From the NCBI RefSeq assembly GCF_001975665.1, contig NZ_CP019419.1, forward strand, positions 3,579,501 through 3,643,500: DNA of 64,000 nt, in the 5' to 3' direction. Of this stretch, positions 43,552 through 54,540 are shown piece by piece (the stretch's first letter is position 1; each line of letters starts with the position of its first letter). The position numbers and the translations under genes are program-made. Under the pieces are notes generated by a model. It ran no database searches. It was given only the letters and a program-made list of their open reading frames with translations, and was not told the DNA's origin. Origin of the DNA: Polaribacter reichenbachii (GTDB taxonomy: Bacteria > Bacteroidota > Bacteroidia > Flavobacteriales > Flavobacteriaceae).

Positions 43552-44406
43552 ATGACAATAAAAGAATGGGCACAGAAGGGTAATATGATTTCTGTACTAA
43601 AAAAGAAAGTATTTGTAATTGACGAAGGTACTAGCGACAAAACATTAGTGCTTTTCCATGGTTATGCAACTTCTTCTTTAGATTTTTATAAAGTTTTGCC
43701 AGAGTTAAGCAAACATTACAGAGTAATTATACAAGATTTTATTGGGTTTGGTTTTTCTGATAAACCAACCAATTATTACATAAACGTTCAAGAACAAGCC
43801 GATTTTTGTCTAGAACTTTGGCGTATTTTAGAACTGAAAAACATTACCCTTTTAAGTCATAATATTAGTACTCAAATAGCTTTAGAACTTGTAACAAGAC
43901 AAAGAACAAATTTTGTTAAAATTGATATTCAAAAACTTATCATATTAAATAGTACAATTTCTTTTGATCAGTCTAATTTATCTGATGCAAATGTACATCC
44001 GTTAGAACATTTTTCTAAAAAGAGTAAATTAATGCTGAACTCTTTTCAGTTTTATAAAATGAAAATTAAGGACTTTTTCTATGCAGAAAACAAAATAACT
44101 GAAGAAGAAATTGAAGCCAAATGGTTGTTAATTCAGCAAAATAACGGACGAGAAATGATTGACTTTTTATCAAGTTTTATCATAGAAAGTAAGTTATTAT
44201 GGAATAGATGGCACACAACTTTACAACTAAACAACATTCCTGTTAAAATAATTTCTGGTAAAAATGATATTATTTTTAACGAAAATGAAGCAACTCATTT
44301 TTCTGAAGAATGTAATAACAGCCACTTACATTTTATTGATAATTGTGGCCACTACCCTATGCTAGAAAAACCAACAGAATTAATTAGTGCAATTTTAGAA
44401 TCCTAA
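43552..44406 (+). CDS. paralogous alpha/beta hydrolase lacking the nucleophile
   Basis: A 284-residue paralogue of the gene just upstream, clear from the shared N-terminus (KKVFVIDEG), the HGYATSSLDF oxyanion segment and the GFGFSDKP block. At the elbow the motif is SHNIST: position 104, the Asp nucleophile of the neighbour, is Asn, and the Gly two residues on is Ser. The acid (GKNDIIF) and the His (NCGHYPMLEKP) remain. It is probably a pseudo-hydrolase or one using altered chemistry; deamidation to Asp is a formal alternative. A terminator lies 19 bases after the stop. Confidence 0.8.
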   Translation: MTIKEWAQKGNMISVLKKKVFVIDEGTSDKTLVLFHGYATSSLDFYKVLPELSKHYRVIIQDFIGFGFSDKPTNYYINVQEQADFCLELWRILELKNITLLSHNISTQIALELVTRQRTNFVKIDIQKLIILNSTISFDQSNLSDANVHPLEHFSKKSKLMLNSFQFYKMKIKDFFYAENKITEEEIEAKWLLIQQNNGREMIDFLSSFIIESKLLWNRWHTTLQLNNIPVKIISGKNDIIFNENEATHFSEECNNSHLHFIDNCGHYPMLEKPTELISAILES

Positions 44407-44425
44407 AAAATAAATTCTTTAAAAG

Positions 44426-44460
44426 AAAAAAAGCTTAAGTAATGTACTTAAGCTTTTTTT
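44426..44460. terminator. bidirectional terminator
   Basis: A perfect 16-base stem (44426-44441 with 44445-44460) around ATG, with A-run and T-run on either side. It lies between the convergent hydrolase and bipA genes. Confidence 0.92.
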
Positions 44461-44491
44461 GTTATTTAGATTTACAAAAAATCTTATATTC

Positions 44492-46264
44492 TTATGGTCT
44501 AAAATTAATTTTACGCATACGTAGGCTTTCTGGAGTAACTTCTAAATACTCATCAGCTTTAATATACTCCATACATTCTTCTAAAGAAAAATCAATTTTT
44601 GGGGCAATTTTTACACTATCATCTGTACCAGAAGAACGAACGTTTGTTAATTTCTTTCCTTTGATTAAGTTTACACCCATATCATCAGACTTTGAGTTTT
44701 CACCAACAACTTGACCAATATATATATCTTGATTAGGATCTATAAAGAAACGACCTCTATCTTGTAATCTATCAATAGCATAAGCTGTTGCTTTACCTGC
44801 TGCAGAAGAAACAATTGCACCTTTAATATCCTCAGAAAACTCTCCTTTAAAAGGTCCATATTCAGAAAAACGGTGGTTAATAATTGCTTGACCAGCTGTT
44901 GCAGTTAAAATTTTATTACGTAAACCGATTAAACCTCTAGAAGGAATTGTAAACTCTAAGTGTTGTAAATCTCCTTTTGGCTCCATAATTAATAAATCTC
45001 CTTTTCTAAGAGATACTAAGTTAATGGCTTTAGAAGCAACATCTTCTGGAACATCGATAGATAAAGTTTCGTAAGGCTCACATTTTACTCCGTCAATTTC
45101 TTTTAAAATAACTTGTGGTCTACCTACTTGTAACTCATATCCTTCTCTACGCATAGTTTCGATTAATACTGATAAGTGTAAAACTCCACGTCCGAAAACG
45201 TTAAATTTATCTTCAGAATCTGTAGTATCTACTCTTAATGCAAGGTTTTTTTCCATTTCTTTGAACAATCTGTCACGTAAATGACGAGATGTTACAAACT
45301 TACCTTCTTTACCAAAAAATGGTGAGTTGTTAATTGTAAACAACATACTCATTGTTGGCTTATCAATTTCAGTTCTTGGCAATGCTTCTGGGTTTTCTAA
45401 ATCTGCAATTGTATCACCAATTTCAAAATCTTCTACACCTGTAATTGCACAAATATCTCCACAAGGAACTTTATCTACTTGTACTTTACCCATTCCTTCA
45501 AAAACGTGTAATTCTTTAATTCTAACTTTTTTAGTAGAACCATCAGCTTTACATAACATATAGTCTTTACCAGCTACTAAGTCTCCTCTAAAAATACGAC
45601 CGATTGCAATTCTACCTGTAAAAGCAGAAAAATCTAAAGAAGTAATTTGCATTTGAGGTGTACCCTCATTGTATTTTGTTTCTGGAATCGATTCTAAAAC
45701 TGCATCTAATAAAGGTACAATATCAGTAGTTTCGTTTTTCCAGTCTGTAGACATCCAGTTGTTCTTTGCAGAACCATAGATTGTTGTAAAGTCTAATTGC
45801 TCTTCTGTAGCTTCTAAAGCAAACATTAAATCAAAAACTTTTTCGTGAACTAAATCTGGAGTACAGTTTTCTTTATCAACTTTATTTACAACCACAATTG
45901 GTGTTAATCCTAATTCTAAGGCTTTACCTAATACAAAACGAGTTTGTGGCATTGGCCCTTCGAAAGCATCAACTAATAATAAAACACCATCAGCCATTTT
46001 TAATACACGTTCTACTTCACCTCCAAAATCGGCGTGACCAGGTGTATCAATTACGTTAATTTTAGTGTTTTTGTAGTTTACAGAAACGTTTTTAGAAAGA
46101 ATAGTAATTCCTCTTTCTCTTTCTAAATCGTTATTATCTAACAATAAATCTGTACGCTCTTTTCTGTCGTCTAAGATTTTTGCTTGATCTATAATTTTAT
46201 CTACTAACGTTGTTTTTCCGTGATCAACGTGTGCAATGATTGCGATGTTTCTGATGGATTGCAT
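44492..46264 (-). CDS. typA: translational GTPase TypA/BipA
   Basis: A 590-residue translational GTPase involved in 50S assembly and stress translation. G1 [11 protein letters not shown]3 [12 protein letters not shown] and G4 VNKVD are present, then domains II, III and V and the TypA-specific C-terminal region ([38 protein letters not shown]). Size matches the family (about 600). It is a single gene; 124 bases separate its start from the thiF stop upstream. Confidence 0.95.
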   Translation of the reverse strand: MQSIRNIAIIAHVDHGKTTLVDKIIDQAKILDDRKERTDLLLDNNDLERERGITILSKNVSVNYKNTKINVIDTPGHADFGGEVERVLKMADGVLLLVDAFEGPMPQTRFVLGKALELGLTPIVVVNKVDKENCTPDLVHEKVFDLMFALEATEEQLDFTTIYGSAKNNWMSTDWKNETTDIVPLLDAVLESIPETKYNEGTPQMQITSLDFSAFTGRIAIGRIFRGDLVAGKDYMLCKADGSTKKVRIKELHVFEGMGKVQVDKVPCGDICAITGVEDFEIGDTIADLENPEALPRTEIDKPTMSMLFTINNSPFFGKEGKFVTSRHLRDRLFKEMEKNLALRVDTTDSEDKFNVFGRGVLHLSVLIETMRREGYELQVGRPQVILKEIDGVKCEPYETLSIDVPEDVASKAINLVSLRKGDLLIMEPKGDLQHLEFTIPSRGLIGLRNKILTATAGQAIINHRFSEYGPFKGEFSEDIKGAIVSSAAGKATAYAIDRLQDRGRFFIDPNQDIYIGQVVGENSKSDDMGVNLIKGKKLTNVRSSGTDDSVKIAPKIDFSLEECMEYIKADEYLEVTPESLRMRKINFRP

Positions 46265-46389
46265 TTATGAATTCTTAAATTTCGTGCAAAAGTAGTTGAT
46301 TAAATGTAATTTATTGCAATTCTACATATTAATTTTAGATTGTTATTTTTTTAAACACCATAAATAGTAGCAAATACTAACGCTAAAAG

Positions 46390-47442
46390 TTAAAAACAAC
46401 CGTTTTTTAAATTTATTAAAATTATATTTTTATTATTTTCCTTCAAGATATCAATTGCTTTTTTACTTCTGAGACCAGAAGCACAATACACAACAATTGG
46501 TTTTTGAATATCAACCTCATCAAATCTATCATCTAATTCGCTTAACGGTATGTTTTGCCCGCCAATATTAAAATCTTCGTGTTCATATTCTTCACGCACA
46601 TCTAACAAATTATATAACTCTATATTTTTTTCAACCTCATCTATAGTAATTTCGTTTTTTACTGATTTAATTCCGCAGAAAAAATCATAATCTTCTTCTA
46701 ATTTAGTAATGCTTTCTTTTTCTGATTTCTCAAATTTTAATGTTAGCTGACGCATTGTTAACGTATCATAAATAAGCACCTTGTTTGTTAACACCTCTCC
46801 TATTTCACATATCATTTTAATGACTTCATTGGCTTGAAAACTTCCAATAATTCCGGGTAAAACACCTAAAACACCAATTTCAGAACAATTTGGTGATTCA
46901 TTTGGTTTTGGCGGGGTTGGATACAAACATCTATAACTTCCACTTCCATTAAAATTAAACACACTCACTTGACCTTCAAACTTAAAAATAGCTCCGTAAA
47001 CTAGAGGTTTTTTGGTAATAATTGATGCATCATTGGTTAAATAACGAGTAGAAAAATTATCACTACCATCTACGATAATATCATATTTTTCAAATAAAGA
47101 AACCGCATTTTCTCGTGTTAATTGCTCTTGATACACATCAAATTTTACAAAAGGATTTAATTTTGATAATCGTTTTGAAGCTGTTAATGCTTTAGAAACT
47201 CCAATATCATCAATCGTATATAAAATTTGACGTTGCAAATTACTTTGATCCACAACATCATCATCTATAATTCCGATTGTTCCTACTCCAGCAGCAGTTA
47301 AATATTGTAAAACTGGGCAACCTAAACCTCCAGCACCAATCACTAAAACTTTTGCTTGTTTCAATTTTAATTGTCCTTTTTCTCCTATTTTATCTAAAAT
47401 AAGGTGACGATTGTACTGTTTTTTTTCTTCGGATGTTAACAT
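46390..47442 (-). CDS. thiF: ThiF/MoeB-type adenylyltransferase with rhodanese domain
   Basis: A 350-residue E1-like enzyme that adenylates the C-terminal Gly of ThiS, for sulfur transfer into the thiazole of thiamin. Residues 1 to about 235 contain GAGGLGCPVLQYL, NLQRQI, DGSDNFSTRYL and the CLYPTPP/PNCSEIGVLG segment. Residues about 255-350 are a rhodanese domain with active-site CASGLRSKKA; the loop replaces the separate sulfurtransferase ThiI function. MoeB-like activity toward MoaD is possible, but position at the end of the thi operon favours ThiF. Last gene of the operon. Confidence 0.9.
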   Translation of the reverse strand: MLTSEEKKQYNRHLILDKIGEKGQLKLKQAKVLVIGAGGLGCPVLQYLTAAGVGTIGIIDDDVVDQSNLQRQILYTIDDIGVSKALTASKRLSKLNPFVKFDVYQEQLTRENAVSLFEKYDIIVDGSDNFSTRYLTNDASIITKKPLVYGAIFKFEGQVSVFNFNGSGSYRCLYPTPPKPNESPNCSEIGVLGVLPGIIGSFQANEVIKMICEIGEVLTNKVLIYDTLTMRQLTLKFEKSEKESITKLEEDYDFFCGIKSVKNEITIDEVEKNIELYNLLDVREEYEHEDFNIGGQNIPLSELDDRFDEVDIQKPIVVYCASGLRSKKAIDILKENNKNIILINLKNGCF

Positions 47443-47452
47443 TTTTATTTAG

Positions 47453-47755
47453 CTATAACTTTTCTCCTTTAATTAAAATAGAAGATTGAATTGATTTTTC
47501 TTTTAAATGCAAAAATTGTTTTCTTTCTTCATCTTTTTTGAAATTTTCAAAATCTGCTTCACTATCAAATTCTACCAAATGAATTTCATAAGGTTGCTTA
47601 ATATTTGCTTCAATGATAGTTTTTGAATTTGGTCTAATGCGCAAAGTTAATCTGCCATTATACTTAAGAATAATAGGTATAGCAACAGCTTCAAATTCAT
47701 TAAAGATAGCTTCTTCACCCTCATTTATATAAATTAACTGCGTGATATAAATCAT
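47453..47755 (-). CDS. small dimeric alpha-beta-barrel (DUF1330-like) protein in the thi operon
   Basis: A 100-residue protein with the ferredoxin-like pattern beta-alpha-beta-beta-alpha-beta: MIYITQLIYINEGEEAIFNEFEAVAIPIILKYNG, RLTLRIRPN, YEIHLVEFDSEADFENFKKDEERKQFL. It resembles DUF1330 and antibiotic-biosynthesis monooxygenase-type dimers. It is not a recognised thiamin enzyme. It lies 18 bases after thiH and 10 bases before thiF, inside the TPP-controlled operon, so a role linked to thiazole synthesis or repair is worth considering. Activity unknown. Confidence 0.65.
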   Translation of the reverse strand: MIYITQLIYINEGEEAIFNEFEAVAIPIILKYNGRLTLRIRPNSKTIIEANIKQPYEIHLVEFDSEADFENFKKDEERKQFLHLKEKSIQSSILIKGEKL

Positions 47756-47773
47756 AATAATTATTTTAAAATC

Positions 47774-48886
47774 TTAATTACTAAAGTGCTCCCAATCTTT
47801 CCACACAACTTCTAAACCTCTAGTTTTTAACATTTCTACTACTTTTTCTGTACTTCGTTCATCAGAAATTTCAAATTGTTCTAAAGATTGTGGTTCAACT
47901 GAATAACCTCCAGGATTTGTTTTAGATTCTGCACTGATTGATGTAATGCCCAAATTAACAATATTATTTCTAAAAATTTCACTTTCTCTGGTAGACATTG
48001 ATAATTCTACATCTTCATCCAGCAAACGAAAAGCACAAATTAGCTGAACCAAATCTGCATCTGTCATTTCTACTTTTGGATCTAATCCACCAGAATGTGG
48101 ACGTAACCTCGGAAAAGAAATAGAATACTTTGTTTTCCAATATGTTTTTTGCAAATATTTTAAATGTAAAGCTGTAAAAAAACTATCAGCTCTCCAATCT
48201 TCCAATCCGAATAAAGCGCCTAAACCAATTTTATGTACTCCTGCTTTTCCTAATCTATCTGGAGTGTCTAAACGATAATCAAAATTCGATTTTTTCCCTT
48301 TAGGATGATGTTTTTTATATTCATCTCTATGATACGTTTCTTGATATACCAAAACCGCATACAAACCATTTTCTACTAACAATTCATATTCATTTTGATC
48401 TAAAGGTTGCACTTCTATGGTAATATTAGCAAAATGAGAACGGATTAATCGAATCGCATTATTGATATAATCTACACCCACTTTTTGATTCGCTTCTCCT
48501 GTTACCAATAAAATATGATCGTAACCTTTGTTCTTTAAAAATGCGACTTCCTCTAAAATTTCTGTATCTGTTAACGTTCTTCTCGGAATTTTATTCGTCA
48601 AACTAAAACCACAATAAGTACAAATGTTTTGGCATTCGTTACTCAAATACATAGGTGCATACATTTGCATCGTATTTCCGAATCTTTTTTTAGTTAAAAC
48701 CTGACTTTTATATGCCATTTCTTCTAAAAAAGGTTTGGCTGCAGGAGAAATTAAAGCTTTAAAATCTTCTAAATCCAACTTATCTTTTACTAAAGCTTGT
48801 TTTACTTCAACTGCTGTTTTATTAAAAATACTTTGTAAAGTAAAATCCCAATTATAAGTATCAAAAAGTGCTTTAAAATGACTCAT
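47774..48886 (-). CDS. thiH: 2-iminoacetate synthase (tyrosine lyase)
   Basis: A 370-residue radical SAM enzyme that cleaves tyrosine to dehydroglycine and p-cresol, the glycine-derived part of the thiazole. The cluster motif CQNICTYCGF (CxxxCxxC) is present, GEANQKVG and EVQPLDQNEYELL are family blocks, and the C-terminal BATS domain (SAESKTNPGGYS) is complete. Use of ThiH rather than the oxygen-dependent ThiO suggests operation under low oxygen. It follows thiG by 3 bases. Confidence 0.95.
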   Translation of the reverse strand: MSHFKALFDTYNWDFTLQSIFNKTAVEVKQALVKDKLDLEDFKALISPAAKPFLEEMAYKSQVLTKKRFGNTMQMYAPMYLSNECQNICTYCGFSLTNKIPRRTLTDTEILEEVAFLKNKGYDHILLVTGEANQKVGVDYINNAIRLIRSHFANITIEVQPLDQNEYELLVENGLYAVLVYQETYHRDEYKKHHPKGKKSNFDYRLDTPDRLGKAGVHKIGLGALFGLEDWRADSFFTALHLKYLQKTYWKTKYSISFPRLRPHSGGLDPKVEMTDADLVQLICAFRLLDEDVELSMSTRESEIFRNNIVNLGITSISAESKTNPGGYSVEPQSLEQFEISDERSTEKVVEMLKTRGLEVVWKDWEHFSN

Positions 48887-48889
48887 ACT

Positions 48890-49660
48890 TTAACTTAAAA
48901 AACTCGTTAACGGACTACTAGCTTCTGCTTGTTCTTTAATTGGCGCTAATTTTGCTTCGAAAGCCATTCTACCAGCTTCAACAGCCATTTTAAAAGCTTT
49001 TGCCATCGCAATCGGATTTTGAGAAACCGCAATTGCCGTATTTACCAACACTGCATCTGCACCAATTTCCATAGCGTGAGCTGCGTGAGAAGGAGCACCA
49101 ATACCTGCATCTACAATAACTGGCACATTAGATTGTTCTATAATAATGTCTAAAAAATCAAGCGTTTTTAATCCTTTATTGCTTCCTATTGGTGCTCCCA
49201 AAGGCATTACACATTGTACACCAACTTCTTCTAATCGTTTACACAAAACAGGATCTGCGTGAATATATGGCATTACCACAAAACCCAACTTTACCAATTC
49301 TTCTGCTGCTTTTAAAGTCTCTATAGGATCTGGCAATAAATATCTTGGATCTGGATGAATCTCTAATTTCACCCAATTGGTTTCTAAAGCTTCTCTAGAC
49401 AATTCTGCTGCAAAAACAGCTTCTTTTGCGGTTCTAACTCCTGATGTATTTGGCAATAAATTGATATGAGATTGATTCAAATGCGATAGAATATCGTCTT
49501 CTTTGTCTTTTACGTCTACTCTTTTTAAAGCTACTGTTATCAATTCACTTTTGGATGCTAATAAAGATGTTCTCATCAATTCAGAAGAACTAAATTTTCC
49601 TGTTCCTGTAAATAAACGTGAGCTAAATTCTTTATCTGCTATTTTTAATTTTTGATTCAT
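48890..49660 (-). CDS. thiG: thiazole synthase
   Basis: A 256-residue TIM-barrel protein that assembles the thiazole phosphate from deoxyxylulose 5-phosphate, the ThiS thiocarboxylate and dehydroglycine. [55 protein letters not shown] and [28 protein letters not shown] are family motifs. It sits in its operon right before thiH; the 100 bases upstream contain one of the dispersed palindromic repeats. Confidence 0.96.
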   Translation of the reverse strand: MNQKLKIADKEFSSRLFTGTGKFSSSELMRTSLLASKSELITVALKRVDVKDKEDDILSHLNQSHINLLPNTSGVRTAKEAVFAAELSREALETNWVKLEIHPDPRYLLPDPIETLKAAEELVKLGFVVMPYIHADPVLCKRLEEVGVQCVMPLGAPIGSNKGLKTLDFLDIIIEQSNVPVIVDAGIGAPSHAAHAMEIGADAVLVNTAIAVSQNPIAMAKAFKMAVEAGRMAFEAKLAPIKEQAEASSPLTSFLS

Positions 49661-49677
49661 TATAAATATATTAGATT

Positions 49678-49751
49678 GTCTGGTCGAGCGCAGTCGAGAC
49701 CTTTTAATAATTTAGTTAAATTAAGAACCTCTCGACTGCACTCGAGAAGAC
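49678..49751. repeat. dispersed palindromic repeat R1 (thiE-thiG spacer)
   Basis: An imperfect inverted repeat of about 22 bases per arm (49678-49701 and 49724-49751) with cores TCGAGCGCAGTCGAGA and TCTCGACTGCACTCGAGA, separated by 22 A/T-rich bases. It fills the gap between thiE and thiG. The core also occurs at 51276-51300. Confidence 0.8.
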
Positions 49752-49760
49752 ATTGATTTC

Positions 49761-50366
49761 TCAATTTAATATTTCTTGAAATTTGGAAACATTAGTAACG
49801 TCTTTCGTGATTTCTCCAGAAACTGCAATTCCGTAAATACCAATATTTATAATTGCTGTAACATCTTCTAATCTAATTCCGCCAATAGCAATAATTGGTG
49901 TTTTAGTTTGTAATTCATTTATTATTTTCTGATAACCAGCAACTCCTAAAATGGGACTTAAATTTTCTTTTGTTTTGGTAAATTGATAAGGTCCTAAACC
50001 AATGTAATCTACTTTTTTATTAAGCAAAACAGTACAGTCTTTTACTGTATTTGCGGTTCCTCCAATTATAAAAGAATTTCCTAAAAAATCACGCGCTATT
50101 AACGGACATTCATCTTTTTTGCCCAAATGAACTCCGTCTGCATTTACTGCTTTTGCTATTTTATAATAATCATTTATGATTAATTTTGTTTGATACTTTG
50201 ATGTTATTGCTCTTGCTTTTTTGGCAGTTTCTAAAACAACATCAACATCCATATTTTTTAATCGTAATTGCACCCAATTGGCACCAGCAATACACGCTTT
50301 TTCTAAATTTAATAAATGCTCTTCTGGAGTTTTTCCTTGAGTGATATAGTGTAATTTACTAATCAT
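49761..50366 (-). CDS. thiE: thiamin-phosphate synthase
   Basis: A 201-residue TIM-barrel enzyme that joins HMP diphosphate and thiazole phosphate to thiamin phosphate. WVQLRLKN, LIINDYYKIAKAVNADGVHLGKKD, GGTANT and YIGLGPYQFTKTKENL match the substrate and diphosphate-binding blocks. The ATG overlaps the stop of thiD (TAATG). This is the intact ThiE; a divergent homologue lies at 51311. Confidence 0.92.
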   Translation of the reverse strand: MISKLHYITQGKTPEEHLLNLEKACIAGANWVQLRLKNMDVDVVLETAKKARAITSKYQTKLIINDYYKIAKAVNADGVHLGKKDECPLIARDFLGNSFIIGGTANTVKDCTVLLNKKVDYIGLGPYQFTKTKENLSPILGVAGYQKIINELQTKTPIIAIGGIRLEDVTAIINIGIYGIAVSGEITKDVTNVSKFQEILN

Positions 50367-51127
50367 TAATTTTGATAATTATGTGTTCCTAATAAGGTTT
50401 TGTTAGAACTTAAGAATTGTTCTGTATATAATTTTGCGTTTTTACAAGCGTCTTCTAAAGGAATATCTTTTGATAAATTTGCAGCTAAAGCTGATGATAA
50501 AACACAACCACTTCCGTGTTTTTCGAAAATTGGTTTTTTGGTTATTGGTGGAATATTCAGTTTTACGATTTTACTATAATACACTTCATCCCAACCAATT
50601 TTATCTTTTCTATGACCTCCTTTTAGATAAATATTTGTTTTTTTTAATATAAATTCAATAGTTTCTTCTATAGATTTATCAGGAAATAAATCTTTGATTT
50701 CGTTGTAATTTGGTGTGATAAAATGACAGTTTTGTAATACTTTTTCAAAAATTACTAAATCTTGTTTTCTATGAAAATCAAATCCTGCACTTGCTTTTAA
50801 AATGGGATCTAACACTATTTTTAGTTCTGAATTATAACTTTTTAACAGCAATACAACTTCTAACAAAACTTCCCAAGATTGAATGATTCCTATTTTTACA
50901 ACCGAAATCGAAAATCGTTCTAAAAGCAATTCAATTTGATTTAAAATAACTTGTTTCTCTATCCAAATACAGTTTTTAAATTCAATATCATTTTGCACTG
51001 TAACTGCTGTACAAACCGATAATCCATATATATTATGTGCTTCAAATGTTTTAATATCTGATGTAATTCCTGCTCCACTTGACGGATCTAAACCTGCAAT
51101 GGTTAATATGTATTTTTTTTGATTCAA
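50366..51127 (-). CDS. thiD: hydroxymethylpyrimidine (phosphate) kinase
   Basis: A 253-residue ribokinase-fold kinase that phosphorylates HMP and HMP-phosphate. AGLDPSSGAGITSDIKTFEAHNIYGLSVCTAVTVQN is the family N-terminus, DPILKASAG and TPNYNEIKDL are in place, and GSGCVLSSALAANL holds the catalytic region (GTGC/GSGC). Its stop overlaps the thiE start. The 183 bases upstream contain repeats R2 and R3. Confidence 0.92.
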   Translation of the reverse strand: MNQKKYILTIAGLDPSSGAGITSDIKTFEAHNIYGLSVCTAVTVQNDIEFKNCIWIEKQVILNQIELLLERFSISVVKIGIIQSWEVLLEVVLLLKSYNSELKIVLDPILKASAGFDFHRKQDLVIFEKVLQNCHFITPNYNEIKDLFPDKSIEETIEFILKKTNIYLKGGHRKDKIGWDEVYYSKIVKLNIPPITKKPIFEKHGSGCVLSSALAANLSKDIPLEDACKNAKLYTEQFLSSNKTLLGTHNYQN

Positions 51128-51161
51128 ATTTTTAAATATACTTTTAGATGGAATTAAATTA

Positions 51162-51214
51162 TTCTCGATACTTTTTTATTTCGTTATCACTTCATAAAAA
51201 CACTCGAACTGACA
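51162..51214. repeat. dispersed repeat R2 (upstream of thiD)
   Basis: TTCTCGATAC at the left end and CACTCGAACTGACA at the right end, with 30 A/T-rich bases between. The same end modules appear at 52021-52074 (inverted) and 54098-54142 (same orientation). Confidence 0.75.
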
Positions 51215-51275
51215 ATCGTTATTCGTTTTTGGGTTTCTTTCTTTTGTTTTTAATTGAAAGTTTTTAAAATACAGA

Positions 51276-51300
51276 GTTCTCGACTGCGCTCGAACTGACA
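51276..51300. repeat. short form of the dispersed repeat, R3
   Basis: GTTCTCGACTGCGCTCGAACTGACA: a palindromic core CGACTGCGCTCG, without the long A/T middle, ending in the same CTCGAACTGACA as R2 and R5 and carrying the GACTGCGCTCGA core of R1. Confidence 0.8.
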
Positions 51301-51310
51301 AACGAAAACA

Positions 51311-51913
51311 TTAACTATCTGTAAACATCTCATAAAAATGTTTTATGCTTTTAAAACTCTCTACAGGATTTTCTACATTCCAAACGCCACCTAAAACGCC
51401 AATTCCTTTAAAACCTAGTTTTATGGTTTCTTCGATGGTTTCTGAATTAATTCCTCCCATACCAACAATTATTTTATTGATATGATTTACATTAAAACCT
51501 CTACCTTCATATCCTTTTTTAGAAATAGAAGAAAAAACAGGGCTTAATAAATGATAATCGAATGTTAAATTACAAGCCGCTAATTCTTCTGGTTCGTGAA
51601 AAGAACTGCTCATTGTTTTACCATTCATTTTTAAGCCATTAAAATATCCAATTCCTTTTTCTAAAGAATCTATTCTTTTTTGTTCCTGAAAATGAATGCC
51701 TTTTAAATTGAAATCATTGATTAATTCGTGATAAAAATGTACTACAATTCTATTGTGATATTGTTTGTCTATTTGATTTAAATACGCAACGTGTTCATCG
51801 TAATTTTTATCTGGTTTTCTAAAATGATAAAATTGTAAACCTTCTTTAAATAATTGATGTAATATTTCAATTTCATTTGGAGTGTCTTTTTCTGGAGCGA
51901 TTAGAATTATCAT
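51311..51913 (-). CDS. TenI/ThiE-like protein
   Basis: A 200-residue TIM-barrel relative of ThiE with decayed ThiE motifs: FYHFRKP instead of QLRxK, VVHFYHELI where ThiE has the Asn-Asp, GIHFQEQKR, SSSFHEPEELAA and LLSPVFSSISKKGY in place of GPxxxTxTK. The missing Asp and Thr argue against thiamin-phosphate synthesis. TenI, a ThiE paralogue, aromatises the thiazole tautomer; that role would complement ThiG here, and Bacteroides thi operons are known to contain a tenI-like gene. It follows thiC by about 230 bases of repeat-rich spacer. Confidence 0.8.
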   Translation of the reverse strand: MIILIAPEKDTPNEIEILHQLFKEGLQFYHFRKPDKNYDEHVAYLNQIDKQYHNRIVVHFYHELINDFNLKGIHFQEQKRIDSLEKGIGYFNGLKMNGKTMSSSFHEPEELAACNLTFDYHLLSPVFSSISKKGYEGRGFNVNHINKIIVGMGGINSETIEETIKLGFKGIGVLGGVWNVENPVESFKSIKHFYEMFTDS

Positions 51914-51992
51914 AATTTTAGTAGCTTTTTGATATTAAAAGATTGAAATTATCTTGTCTTACTGTTTTTTTTATGACGTTACTTGGTTTTTG

Positions 51993-52129
51993 AGTTAGGG
52001 ATTGAAGTGGCATCCTTTTGCTGTCAGTTCGAGTGAATTTATGTAGTGAAACGGAATAAATTTGTATCGAGAACCAGCAAAAGATATAACGTAAAGCCCG
52101 ACCACGCTTTTTTTTCTAAAGCGTGGGAA
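51993..52129. repeat. nested composite repeat between thiC and the tenI-like gene
   Basis: An outer element runs from AGTTAGGGATTGAAGTGGCATCC (51993) to AGATATAACGTAAAGCCCGACC (to about 52103). Its middle is interrupted by a copy of the R2-type repeat in reverse orientation (CTGTCAGTTCGAGTG at 52021 to TCGAGAAC at 52074) flanked by GCTG/CAGC-like ends. A hairpin CCACGCTTT/AAAGCGTGG follows (52102-52126). I recall the outer type of element as a common dispersed repeat in flavobacterial genomes; this is untested. Confidence 0.7.
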
Positions 52130-52142
52130 CTTCCTAATTATT

Positions 52143-54029
<1,887 letters not shown>

Positions 54030-54097
54030 TTACTATTTAAACTATTGTGCATTATTTTAATCTTATTCAGCTCTTGTGAATTTTGCGGTTTCAAAAA

Positions 54098-54142
54098 GCT
54101 CTCGATACAATTTTTCGTACCTTAAAATCACTCGAACTGACA
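54098..54142. repeat. dispersed repeat R5 (thiS-thiC spacer)
   Basis: CTCTCGATAC at the left and CACTCGAACTGACA at the right end with about 20 A/T-rich bases between; same orientation and ends as R2 at 51162. Confidence 0.75.
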
Positions 54143-54169
54143 TTTTCGAATATTTAATTACTTGTAGAT

Positions 54170-54370
54170 TTATCCACCTTGGGTAGATTTAATAATTAAA
54201 ACAACATCTTCTTCTTGAAGAATTTTAGAAGACCAATCTATTCTTTTAACAACACTGTTATTTATAGCAATAGCAATGCCATTGGTGGTAATTTTTAAAT
54301 CATCAACCAGTTTTTGTAATGTTGTTTTGTTGGAAATTTCTTGTCTTTTGTTGTTTACTTTTATATACAT
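54170..54370 (-). CDS. thiS: sulfur carrier protein ThiS
   Basis: A 66-residue ubiquitin-like protein ending in the essential Gly-Gly (STQGG). It carries sulfur as a thiocarboxylate to ThiG after adenylation by ThiF. The frame is open for 22 further codons upstream, but the ATG at 54370 (MYIKVNNKRQEI) fits the family and lies just beyond the riboswitch, whereas the longer product would be read through it. First gene of the operon. Confidence 0.93.
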   Translation of the reverse strand: MYIKVNNKRQEISNKTTLQKLVDDLKITTNGIAIAINNSVVKRIDWSSKILQEEDVVLIIKSTQGG

Positions 54371-54453
54371 CGTACTTGATTTTAAAGTAAACTTTAGAAG
54401 AAAAATAAATACATAATTGTACCACAAAATGTACAAGCACGCATTTAAGAATG

Positions 54454-54531
54454 ACTTTTTCCTACGTTGGTATTAACCAAATCAGGTTCTAAGGATATTT
54501 CTCAAACTAGTTACCTAGCTACTCCTAAAGT
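54454..54531 (-). promoter_or_regulatory. TPP riboswitch
   Basis: On the minus strand the conserved THI-box blocks appear in order: AGGAGTAG (P1/P2), TTTGAGAAATA (CUGAGA type), CCTTAGAACCTGATTTGG (the ACCUGAUCUGG block) and TAATACCAACGTAGG (AAUGCCAGCGUAGG). Thiamin diphosphate binding here reduces expression of the downstream operon. It begins 10 bases after the promoter core and ends about 83 bases before thiS. Confidence 0.93.
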
Positions 54532-54540
54532 TTAATAATT

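Noticed and set aside
49678..49751. Insertion sequence or transposon remnant in the thi operon
   Set aside because: No transposase frame and no target duplication; the element is too short and fits a dispersed palindromic repeat.
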